DNA from: Fodinibius salicampi
GTDB lineage: Bacteria > Bacteroidota > Rhodothermia > Balneolales > Balneolaceae
Length of the DNA stretch: 64,000 nt
NCBI RefSeq assembly: GCF_039545095.1
Contig: NZ_BAABRS010000001.1
Coordinates: 310,001 to 374,000, forward strand
Reading direction: 5' to 3'
A program made the translations under genes and the position numbers. How positions within the stretch are numbered: position 1 is the stretch's first letter; the number at the start of each line of letters is the position of its first letter. The notes below the pieces were generated by a model. The model searched no databases, was not told the origin of the DNA, and was given only the letters and a program-made list of their open reading frames with translations. Below are positions 56,222-64,000 of the stretch, piece after piece.

Positions 56222-57247
56222 TTAATTCTTTCGAAAATTTTGTTGATCATCATCTACATCGATAAAAATCGGTTCATCATTTTCATCAACTAGCCAAGTA
56301 TAAACTTTTCCTTTCTCTGGTTGACAAGTTTCCAAAGGAATGCCAGTTAAAAAAGACATTAAATAAGAATATTCATCATTGTCCCAATCGTCAAAAATAG
56401 GCTTGGAGCTAAACCCTTGAATAGGAAGTAAATGTGTCTCTACTGGACCATCTCCTGTCTGAGTGTTTATGAATTTTGGGGTTCGATTCATAAGCAAACC
56501 CTTATATAATATTTTTGCGGTTAATTCTCGAAATTGCAGAGGATGCAAGTCTACTTCTTTATGTATATCCAAATGGTGTTCCATATTTTTGGTAGCCTTA
56601 CAATCCTGTAAATGTACCATTAATCCAACATCACCCATTCTTATTGATATGAATAAAGTTTGATGATTGTCGATGAAGTCCCATTGATCTTCTATTTTTT
56701 GTGGTTTTTGTGTCTTAAATAAATAAATTGAAGCTGGGAAAAAGTTGGAAAATGAATGCTTACCTCTGATGCCTTGAAGGAATAGGAAATGGGAGAAAAA
56801 TGAATCTATATATTCAGGATTTGTTATTGTCCCTTTCTCCGGATCTGCTCTGTCTAAATTCAGGAATAATTCACGGTACATCATCCCAAAGTAAATCTTA
56901 CCTAACCAATAGAACAACGTTTCTTCAGATAGGCTACACATTCCCTCAAATCCATTTTCAAAAGCCTTCTTTACTTTATCTTCAAATGGTTTTAGATGAA
57001 TATTATTGCACTCAAAACAGCAGGGAATAGTGAGATTTTTATAGGGGAAAAGGGTTCCATTTAATAGTGTAATTTTTTGATCCCACAAGTTGAATTCGTA
57101 TTGTAACCACTTAGGAATTACATGTTCAACCGTGCTGTTTTCTTCATTTAGTTGGCAACCACAAAGAAAGCATTGATCTATTGAGTAATTGCGTTCTTCA
57201 ATTTGCTTGAAAATACCTGTCAGCTCACTCATTATGCTCTTTAACAT
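56222..57247 (-). CDS. HNH-type zinc-finger nuclease-like protein
   Basis: 341 residues. The N-terminal HNH-like core shows two cysteine pairs and the histidine motif: CFLC (26-29), EHVIPKW (41-47) and CFEC followed by NN (77-82). In known HNH proteins this makes a beta-beta-alpha-metal nuclease with a zinc ribbon. The remaining 250 residues are unrecognised, soluble and aromatic-rich (FYWLGKIYFGMMYRELFLNL; FFSHFLFLQGIRGKHSF). No methylase or specificity gene is adjacent, so it is not an obvious restriction system. It lies alone between two hairpin-rich spacers and is AT-rich, as expected of acquired DNA. A second ATG five codons in is possible. Confidence 0.72.
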   Translation of the reverse strand: MLKSIMSELTGIFKQIEERNYSIDQCFLCGCQLNEENSTVEHVIPKWLQYEFNLWDQKITLLNGTLFPYKNLTIPCCFECNNIHLKPFEDKVKKAFENGFEGMCSLSEETLFYWLGKIYFGMMYRELFLNLDRADPEKGTITNPEYIDSFFSHFLFLQGIRGKHSFSNFFPASIYLFKTQKPQKIEDQWDFIDNHQTLFISIRMGDVGLMVHLQDCKATKNMEHHLDIHKEVDLHPLQFRELTAKILYKGLLMNRTPKFINTQTGDGPVETHLLPIQGFSSKPIFDDWDNDEYSYLMSFLTGIPLETCQPEKGKVYTWLVDENDEPIFIDVDDDQQNFRKN

Positions 57248-57647
57248 ATAATTAAGCGGAGTACTAACTAAACCAATTTCCTTATAATATTGGCTTTTAT
57301 CCAGTTATTTATCGAGAGAGCACATTCAAAGTATTTTATCTGTAATAGTGGGTCCTGATAATGTATTCAGATAAGAATTGACTGATCTCCTCCCTACAGC
57401 ATGGAGTACCCACTCCATAGTGACCGTACTTACTACTCCATACCGACTGTACTTCTAAGTACAGCCGTAGGGGACTTATAAGTACATAATGTAAGTACTT
57501 GAATAACTACAGAATTTAAACGCTGAGAAACGTTTGGCGAAAAAACGCTAGCGGTTCTGTTTTCAGGATAAAGAGTAACTATAAAAACCATTAATGGGCA
57601 ATAAATGGCGAGGCCTGTCCGCCGCTAGCGCGGTTAGGTAGCGGATG
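57248..57647. other. noncoding spacer with GTAC-containing hairpins
   Basis: No gene. It holds at least three hairpins between 57401 and 57500 built around AGTAC/GTACT: ATGGAGT/ACTCCAT (57401-57418), CTGTACTT/AAGTACAG (57447-57464) and AAGTAC/GTACTT (57480-57500). Further on CGCTAGCGGTT (57546-57556) and CGCTAGCGCGGTT (57623-57635) form a near direct repeat, and AGGCCTGTC recurs. Confidence 0.6.
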
Positions 57648-58037
57648 CTAGTTTTTTGTTATCAAAAGTTTTGCAGAATAATCTTTATTCTCTAACTCCA
57701 CATTATATTTAGGATAGGGGTTTAGTGAGAGAAGTTGGACTTTATATTCATGGATATTGGTTTGTTTGGGTTCCAGGTAGGTATTTAGATTAGCCTCTGC
57801 ATCATTTAGTTGAATAACAATTTCTGCATTCCCGGCCCAAACACAAGTCACTCCTTTTGGACATCTTGAATCTTCCAAAACATCACTGAACTGGAGACTA
57901 ATGCCTTCTTCAGGAATAGTGATTTGTTTACCAAACTCAATTTCAAATTCTTCGCCCAGCTTTGGCTGAACAGGTGAGGTAGTGTTTTGACAACTGAGTA
58001 TAACTGATATAATGAGCAGAGTGATTATCTTTCTCAT
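57648..58037 (-). CDS. small lipoprotein, function unknown
   Basis: 129 residues from the ATG at 58037; an upstream in-frame ATG at 58064 would spoil the signal. MRKIITLLIISVILSC is a lipoprotein signal with the lipid-bearing cysteine at residue 16. The mature part is beta-rich (EFEIEFGKQITIPEEGISLQF, AEIVIQLNDAEANLNTYL) with a DSRCPKGVTCVWAGNA motif whose two cysteines could form a disulfide. Proteins with this SRCPxGVxCVWAG motif are small exported proteins of unknown role found in many Bacteroidota. Downstream lies a GC-rich hairpin spacer. Confidence 0.78.
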   Translation of the reverse strand: MRKIITLLIISVILSCQNTTSPVQPKLGEEFEIEFGKQITIPEEGISLQFSDVLEDSRCPKGVTCVWAGNAEIVIQLNDAEANLNTYLEPKQTNIHEYKVQLLSLNPYPKYNVELENKDYSAKLLITKN

Positions 58038-58103
58038 GCCGATCCACTTTTTATAGTGATACACACTCGAATATCAAAATAACTAGTTTAAATTTTAAAG
58101 CCA

Positions 58104-58188
58104 CCTAACGATTTTCGGCATAAAGGGCACGGTAATTATAAATAAAAATTAATAGGTAAAGCGATAACTGCAAAGAGAGGATCAGCCG
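58104..58188. repeat. inverted repeat downstream of the S41 peptidase gene
   Basis: TTTTCGGC near 58113 pairs with GCCGAAAA near 58183, flanked by ACCTAACG on the left, over an AT-rich loop of about 60 nt. It could terminate or mark a recombination boundary. No T-run on minus. Confidence 0.4.
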
Positions 58189-58218
58189 AAAAGGGGAGCG
58201 AGTCCATGATCAGTTGTC

Positions 58219-60597
58219 TTATTGGCGTACAATTTCTAGCGCTTTTTCTAGAAATTCATCCCGGCCGTTCCTGACGCCCTCGATCGTTTTCCTCACGGGT
58301 ACAGTTGGTTGTATGCCAATCATATGATGCTGCGAACCGTCGAGTTTTACAACTTTCTGCCCAGTCCAGGTCGTGGAATATCCCCCGGGAAGGCGCAATG
58401 CGTTTGTGACGCCGTTGACTCCCCCTGTGGGTTGACCGACAATTTCAGCCAGGTCGTAATGGGCAATAAAGCTCAGAAATGCTTCTGCATAACTAACGGC
58501 ACGTGCATCGGTCAGGAAGACGACCTTGCCCTGAATGTGCGGTTTAGCTGGCTCCAGCTTCCATCCCGACTTTTTGTATCCCAGAAGTTTCTTCTGGTCC
58601 GGATAAATGTATTTAGGAGTTTTAAACCATTGATTCGAGGTGTCCGGCTCGCTCAAAAGATGACTGATAACCTGGTGATTGGAGTTCGGATATCCCCGCA
58701 GGTCAAAAATAACGCCTTTAGCTGCGGCTATCTTCTCCAGCTCTTCATTAATCTGACTCATTGAGGCTTTGCTCAAACTCACGTAATATATATCCTCTTA
58801 GATCTTGTCGATGACCGGTAGATGAGACCATTCCATTTCATCTGCAGATTCACGGTCGATACGTAAGACGGAGTATATCGAGATACCATTGCCTTGCTTA
58901 ACCTCCACCTTTGCCTTAGTGTCCGGCTTGCCCGTGCCAAAGAGTCTGAGAGAGCGATACCGCGAGTGCTGGGATGATCCCGATATAAGCTCCATCTGAG
59001 ATTGTACTATATCACCGGCTGGTACTTTATCCAATGTTAGAATGATATCGCCCGGCTTGATAGACGTGTGTTGAGAATGAGTCACTACACCCTTGTCATC
59101 AATCCAGTCCACGATAAAGGGCAACGCGGCTGGCTTGTCCTGGGAGGGATGGGTAAGCCAGATATGTCCGTCCTGAAGAGAGACCAGCATTTTGCTTAAG
59201 GTAAGGTAAAAATCCTCCTCCGTTTTGTCCGTCAACGCCCCCTGAAGAGTCCGGATCAATTGCTGTTCCCAGTCGGTATGCACCACATCAAAGTAGGGGT
59301 AGAAATGCTGAAAGACGTTCCATGCAATAATGACATCGGCCAGTCGTACATTTACATCATCCGCTGTGGCGCTGTCGGTATTGACGGCATTTAAATGGCT
59401 ATTCAGTTGCTCAAAGCGTTCTGTATTCCCCGGGGGCAAGGTGTGTTCATCATCCCTGTAAAGCGCCAGTGGCACTTCGCTGTACAGACCGGGTGCGATC
59501 TCGCGTTTTGCTGTTTTGCCCACCTCGGGATGCTTGTCAAACAGCCGTGTCGGTAATTCAATCCTGTAGCTCTGCTTTCCTGAGAAAGAAGCTTCATCGG
59601 TAACCGCCCCATAATTGTTTCCGCTGGCCAGCCAGGTATGAGTGGGAGAAGAATTATGGACGCCCTTCATTCGACTCCATTTACGCGCGTTCACAATCAT
59701 CCAACCAGCCAAGGGATCCGTAAACAGCTTTTGGTCATTTGAATGCAAATACTGCTCCTCAAAACCAGCATTGGGGAGCGAAACCGGTTCCCAATTTCCG
59801 TCTGCCATTTGGGCCGATAAGGTTACATCGTCAATCCACAAAGTACCGGGACCATATAGACTAATTTCAATAGCTGCTTCTTCCAGACGCTTCTTTACGT
59901 TAGACTCTACTTCAATAATCCTCCACTTATCCGGGGAGTAACCTGGTGTTGAAGCGTTTTCGACGGTACTGGAAATGCTTTGAGACCAATCATGGCCCTG
60001 TCCTTGTTCTACTTCAATCGATACCTGAACTTCACTGTCTTCGCTTTTAAATGTGGTCTTAAGTGCAGCCCGGAGTCGTAGTTTCTTGCCAGCGACCTGC
60101 TGGGGGTCCACATTATGACGCAGGCCAAACATATCTTCGAGAAGCCTGTTGACCCGGATGCTGTTATAAACAATACCGGGACTTTGCAAACTAACTCCCA
60201 GGTGTTGCCATGCCACCGGTTGCAATTTGGTTGTATCATAATCCAATTGGTTGAGATAGGATGAAATAAAAGGGCTGTCGGCAAGTTCCTTTTGCCGAAT
60301 TCGCACGGTGGGAGCGATGGGAAGGAACAGGGAATTCAATGCCTCCTTCAGTTCATCTCTGTTTGCTGCTCCTTTTACTTCTTTTACTCCATGAATAGCA
60401 AACTTATTCCAGTCGATTGCGCTGGCCTCATCGCTCGGATGAAAATACTTGATATGGCCGTACAGCCTGGCAAATGCAACGAGATTTTGGATCTCTTGAT
60501 TTGGTTGTTCCTTCAAATCCTGAGATTTACAGGAACGAGTGCTGCTTAGGATTAAAAATAGTGATATTATTATTGTACCTGCTCTTGATGGAACCAT
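58219..60597 (-). pseudogene. S41-family peptidase (tail-specific protease-like) interrupted by an in-frame TAA
   Basis: One reading frame from the ATG at 60597 to the TGA at 58219, 792 codons, broken by TAA at 58800-58798 (codon 600). Upstream: a lipoprotein-like signal (TIIISLFLILSSTRSC), a 400-residue N-terminal region, an S41 N-terminal domain (VIIAWNVFQHFYPYFD) and a PDZ-like segment (TSIKPGDIILTLDKVPAGDI). Downstream of the stop, in the same frame, EDIYYVSLSKASMSQIN leads into the catalytic domain with FDLRGYPN and TDARAVSYAEAF carrying the catalytic serine. Without readthrough the product lacks the active site. A single base change (such as GAA to TAA) explains it. The downstream piece could only start at a GTG (58782). 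Confidence 0.85.
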
Positions 60598-60617
60598 AGT
60601 GTGTAAGTTAGATAGCA

Positions 60618-60866
60618 AACGCCCTCGCGGCCTACTGCACGCACCGTCGCCAAAGCATTACTTCCCACTTCAAAGTATGGTTAGAATACATGCTATGGTG
60701 CGTAGGAGACAGAAGTAGCTCTACTACGTGTAAGACTTCGTAGAGCAGGTCCAACTATGCATAAAGGTTTCACTCACGCAGAAGTAGCATTTGCTAGGTA
60801 CCTGTGCACCGAAGTGCTCCGGCACGCAGGCGTAGGCTGTACTTAAGGTGCAGGCGCCAAGGCGTT
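60618..60866. repeat. long imperfect palindrome upstream of the S41 gene
   Basis: AACGCC (60618-60623) and GGCGTT (60861-60866) are the ends of an imperfect inverted repeat; internally TGCACGCACC on the left matches GGTGCA on the right and further hairpins lie within, such as GCTCTAC/GTAGAGC (60718-60746). The segment is GC-richer than its surroundings and has no gene. It may be a mobile or recombination remnant. Confidence 0.5.
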
Positions 60867-60972
60867 AAATTGTTTATAAATAAGATTTTAACTATAAAAT
60901 AGGAATCGCGCAAGAGGTGCAGCCTGCAATTACTTATGAGCTGCTCCATTTTAAATTTTTCCCTCTAAGAAT
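60867..60972. other. AT-rich spacer, nothing recognised
   Basis: Short noncoding segment between the imperfect palindrome and the 3' end of the M56-type gene. I see no promoter, terminator or open frame of note. Confidence 0.4.
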
Positions 60973-62550
60973 TTAACTTCTTGATGGCTCTTTGATGCTA
61001 ATTTTCTTTGGATACATATTCTTTATTTTATTTCTCTCATCACTTCCTTCTTCAAGCGTTTTATAAGGTTTGTCGAACAATTCCATTGAAGCCTGGTCTC
61101 TCAATTCCTCATAGACCCCCATAATTTTATCAATGGCATTGATATACGTGTCTCGAGGTGTTTGTTTAGCAGTTTTTATTGTTATGATCGCATCTTTCGG
61201 ACTTTCTGATAAACTTGCAGATTTTCCGTTATTAGTTAAGAATTCTTTTGTTAATCTATCAACTTAAGAAAGCGTGGCGGGTTCTTTATTAATTAGCAAC
61301 TGTCCCGCTTCATTAATGAGTATGCTCAGGACATTACGACTATCTGGTCTGGGGCTCCAAGCCTCCCTGGGCTGGCTATCATTTGATTGCACAGTGGAAT
61401 AATTAATTCTCAGGGTGCCATTTTCACGGAGGATTTTTTGTACGTCCGTAACCAAACCCGTGGGGACATTCTCATGCACTTCAAAATCAATAATTATCTG
61501 ATCGGGATTTATTGACAGTTCAGAAAACGCAGATTCAAACTGAGAAGCCGAAACAGTTTCGCCATTCAGTTTTATGGTTTCAGCGTCTACTATTTCCACG
61601 CTTACTATATCTTCAATTTGATTATCTGATTCCATACTGGCTGGTTCACAACCAAAAGTGATGCCAAGAAGAACAAAGAATGGTATAATCAATGCTAATT
61701 TTAAGGAAGAACGGTATGTTGAGTGGCTAAGAGTCATCATCTGGAACCTCTTCTTTGTAATGTTAAAATTTAGACTGGTGCTAAGATAGTGAGCTGATTT
61801 AGCGGTTCGCATTTTTAGTAATAAGGTCTGGTAGTCTGCTATATCCGTACCATTAGACAAGACCTCATCGTCTGCAATATATTCGTGATTGACCTGGATT
61901 GCTTTTTTATAAAAGTACAGGACGGGATTAAACCACCAGATGGTTTTCAAAATCTCTACGATGAGAATATCCAAAGAATGATTTTGTTCGGCATGGATGA
62001 GTTCATGAATCATTACCTCTTCGCTTATTTCTTTATTTTCGTACTGCTCTTTATTTACAAATATGGTTTTCCAAAATGTGTGGGGGACTACTTCCTTATC
62101 TACCAAAACCACTTTGTGACCTTTAAAAGAGGTAGCTGGATTCTTCATTGACTTAAGTTGCATGCAATAAAAATGTCGAATCATTCGAATAGACAGGATC
62201 AGTGTCACAATACCGTAAACCCAAAAAATGAATGGAGTAATCCATTCAACGTATGAGGTGTGGCTTGCAGAATTTTCTTCTGTCGGATTATCCGTAACCT
62301 GATGAACAGACTTAGCATTGGTGTTCTCAATTCCACCTGGAAGTATTTGTGATATTTCAGTATTGCTGCCTAAGGTTAATAAAGAGTCAGCTATTCCAAA
62401 GGGCATAAATGGGACGGTCAATGAAAATAGAAGGCCGACAAGCAGATACCCGCGATTGATCTGATATATTTTTTCCCTTGCAAGAACAGCATGATAAAAC
62501 AGGAGGACTAATCCCAGGCATATTGTTGAGTATATCAGGTAAGAAATCAT
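60973..62550 (-). pseudogene. BlaR1-type M56 peptidase with ExbD-like tail, interrupted by an in-frame TAA
   Basis: The frame from the ATG at 62550 is closed by TAA at 61266-61264 (residues 1-428) but continues in the same frame for 96 more codons to TAA at 60973. Residues 1-130 hold several membrane helices; the M56 zinc motif is HELIH at 182-186; then a further membrane segment (LALIIPFFVLLGITFG). The last part before the stop (ILINEAGQLLINKEPATLS) and after it (VDRLTKEFLTNNGKSASLSES, DTYINAIDKIMGVYEELRDQASM) forms one ExbD-like domain, so the stop splits a domain. Senses a signal and cleaves the BlaI repressor in relatives. It overlaps blaI by 4 nt (ATGA). Confidence 0.85.
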
Positions 62551-62918
62551 TGATCTCTCTTTTTAAGTTCTTTGTTGATAATGTCCTGAAGCTCCTCCAG
62601 TTCTTCCTCTGATAAGTTAGTTTCTTTCGTGAAAAAAGAAGCAAAGGTCGAGGGAGAATCATTAAAATATTTCTTAATCAGACTATTTATGTGCTTCGAG
62701 AAGTAGTCTGACTTTTTTACCAGCGGATAGTATCTTCGTGAACGTCCCATCTGCTCATAATCGATATAGCCTTTGTCCTGCATTCTTTTCAGTAAGGTTG
62801 CGACCGTACTGCTGGCTGGTTTGGGTTCGGGATATTTTTCGAGCAGGTCACTTAAGAATGCCTTCTCAAGTTCCCAGAGATACTGCATCAACTGTTCTTC
62901 TGATTGCGATAGCTTCAT
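62547..62918 (-). CDS. BlaI/MecI-family transcriptional repressor
   Basis: 123 residues. Winged-helix N-terminal domain (KLSQSEEQLMQYLWELEKAFLSDLLEKY, STVATLLKRMQDKGYIDYEQMGRSRRYYPLV) and a helical dimerisation domain at the C-terminus ending EELEELQDIINKELKKRD. It represses itself and the membrane peptidase gene that overlaps it by 4 nt, until the peptidase cleaves it in response to a signal. No beta-lactamase gene is in the window, so the regulated trait is unknown. Operator-like palindromes lie directly upstream (62923-62959). Confidence 0.93.
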   Translation of the reverse strand: MKLSQSEEQLMQYLWELEKAFLSDLLEKYPEPKPASSTVATLLKRMQDKGYIDYEQMGRSRRYYPLVKKSDYFSKHINSLIKKYFNDSPSTFASFFTKETNLSEEELEELQDIINKELKKRDQ

Positions 62919-62922
62919 ATTA

Positions 62923-62959
62923 TTCTACATTATTAGAACTGTTTCTACAAATGTAGAAA
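62923..62959. promoter_or_regulatory. BlaI-type operators
   Basis: TTTCTACA-AA-TGTAGAAA (62942-62959) is a perfect palindrome containing the TACA/TGTA core recognised by BlaI/MecI proteins. A second weaker one, TTCTA...TAGAA (62923-62937), lies next to the blaI start. Their position fits autorepression. Confidence 0.7.
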
Positions 62960-63101
62960 TAAAATCGTAAAAAATCCAAATTTTAGTTCTCAGTAATGTT
63001 TTTGTGGTACTAAAGTGATGAAGGTAGGAGGGCGAAAGACTACATATAACGACATGGTGCCCAGTATTGAACCGTCTTGTTTTTTTCGGAGACCGATTAT
63101 G

Positions 63102-63989
63102 TTACTCCCCGTGTTGATGTAAGAAGCGGGAGATGGTCGGGCCGATCTGTTTTGATTGCTTCAGCCATGGCGCATGGCCTCCTTCGACTGTATGCAGCTC
63201 GGCCGCGGGCATAATCTCTGACATCCTTTTTCCTACCTTCGGTGACCCAAAGGGGTCATTCTTTCCCCAAAAGAGCAGGGTTGGTTTATCAATCCGGGCA
63301 AGCTGTCCGGCCGTCAGCATCATTTCGGGTCGACCGCCCCGCAAACGAAGCAAGGTATTAAGCATGGAGAGAAACGTTTGGCGAAATTCCGGCAGCTGTT
63401 CGGTTTTAAGGAGAAGATCTGCTAACTCAGGTACAAGGGGATATTCTTTAACCATTTTACTCAGCTGTTCCACCTGTTTTTCTGATGGGGACTGCAGTCT
63501 AGTCAGCAATGATCCGAGGCCTTTAACCGCAAGGAGGCGCATCGGTAGGGGAGCGGAAGTATCAAGTACCAGGGCGGGGCATCCAATGTATACCAGGGCC
63601 GAGACCCTATTGGGTTGGTCCAAAATCAGCCAGCTTGTCCATAACGCACCCAAAGAATTGGCTATAAAAAAAGGAGATTCCAGCTCAAGTTCATCCAGAA
63701 CTTCGCTGAGGAAGCGAATAGCATTATCCTTAAGGTTTTCAGAGAATGTATCGGTGGTATCGGTAAGACCGAAGCCGGGCAAATCAACGGCATACAAAGA
63801 AAATTCATTGAGTTCTGCCATCAGGGGAGCCCACATAGCACCGGGCGTTCCTATACCATTAACCATAACCACAGCCGGCCCTACACCTGCAATCAGAACG
63901 TGGGCACGTCCGCCAACAGAAGGGATATCGATGAATTGTGACTCCGCTTCAATGTCATAGCGACCGAGCATCCGCTGTTGCGCATTCAT
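63102..63989 (-). CDS. alpha/beta hydrolase
   Basis: 295 residues. The fold is clear: VMVNGIGTPGAMW (oxyanion loop near residue 42), LYAVDLPGFGLTD, nucleophile elbow FFIANSLGALW, TLLFWGKNDPFG with the acid residue, and the final histidine in VEGGHAPWL. The elbow reads A-N-S-L-G, so the usual glycine at position one is alanine. Substrate is unknown; such proteins include esterases, haloperoxidases and C-C hydrolases. The complete gene ends at the right edge of the accessory stretch. The start ATG is at 63989, 11 nt from the window end. Confidence 0.9.
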   Translation of the reverse strand: MNAQQRMLGRYDIEAESQFIDIPSVGGRAHVLIAGVGPAVVMVNGIGTPGAMWAPLMAELNEFSLYAVDLPGFGLTDTTDTFSENLKDNAIRFLSEVLDELELESPFFIANSLGALWTSWLILDQPNRVSALVYIGCPALVLDTSAPLPMRLLAVKGLGSLLTRLQSPSEKQVEQLSKMVKEYPLVPELADLLLKTEQLPEFRQTFLSMLNTLLRLRGGRPEMMLTAGQLARIDKPTLLFWGKNDPFGSPKVGKRMSEIMPAAELHTVEGGHAPWLKQSKQIGPTISRFLHQHGE

Positions 63990-64000
63990 GAATTTTTTCC

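Noticed and set aside
57520-57640. Canonical integron attC site
   Set aside because: RYYYAAC- and GTTRRRY-like ends can be found in some spacers, but not as matching pairs with the right fold, and no intI gene is seen. Kept only as a weak cassette-like hypothesis.
58782-61264. Recoding of TAA as a sense codon in this genome
   Set aside because: Many intact genes here (glgC, guaB, dnaJ and others) end at TAA or TAG at the expected length, so global reassignment is excluded; local lesions explain the two stops.
63133-63960. Long plus-strand open frame (275 codons) opposite the alpha/beta hydrolase
   Set aside because: It is the antisense of a well-supported gene, lacks any recognised motif, and is rich in serine/arginine as expected for a shadow frame.

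Overview
The window looks like the chromosome of a Gram-negative member of the Bacteroidota/Balneolota group, possibly a Balneola/Fodinibius-like marine or saline bacterium. This is inference from content. It carries a 2396-residue SprA/Sov-type type IX secretion translocon, lipopolysaccharide export genes (lptC, an OstA-domain protein, lptF/lptG-type permeases), Lnt and RsmI, an EF-G2-type GTPase, two HU-type proteins, tightly packed gene clusters, weak Shine-Dalgarno sequences and acidic proteins. Several genes start with TTG or GTG (tamB-like, rsmI, sprA, lptG-like).

Layout. 1-3.7 kb: the start of an ABC ATPase gene (leaves the left edge), then glgA-glgC (glycogen synthesis) and a clear terminator. 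3.7-12.3 kb: a PolB-type exonuclease and asparaginase pair, an EF-G2 GTPase, then a minus-strand run of agcS-like symporter, upp, lptC and an OstA-domain gene. 12.5-27.3 kb: HU, an unknown gene, an NFACT/RqcH-like gene, aroK-aroB, a TamB-like giant, RNase R and a large metalloprotease-propeller-barrel protein. 27.3-34.5 kb: ccmB-holB-dapF on minus; on plus a PtsN-like IIA protein, a PBP4-type peptidase, an NtrC-family response regulator and folD. 34.6-40 kb: a frameshifted YciI gene, two small unknowns, guaB and lptF/lptG. 40.2-53.5 kb: sprA, rsmI-lnt, a VOC protein, grpE-dnaJ behind a sigma-54-type promoter, a 7-bp tandem repeat and an ATP-grasp protein. 53.7-54.4 kb: a second HU-like gene with its promoter and a string of hairpins.

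From about 54.4 to 63 kb the character changes: few genes, all on minus, separated by long AT-rich or hairpin-rich spacers. This accessory stretch holds a three-gene micro-operon of small membrane proteins (including an overlooked 39-residue gene), a degenerate alanine-type tRNA-like element beside a cluster of DnaA-box-like sites, an HNH-type protein, a small lipoprotein, an S41 peptidase gene and a BlaR1-like M56/ExbD-like gene that each contain one in-frame TAA, and a BlaI repressor with visible operators. An alpha/beta hydrolase closes the window.

Functionally the core part is dominated by envelope construction (LPS transport, TamB-like, barrel proteins, Lnt, SprA, PBP4, DapF) and by chorismate, GMP, one-carbon and glycogen metabolism. 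A PtsN-like protein, an NtrC-type regulator and a sigma-54 promoter in the same window suggest a working RpoN circuit.
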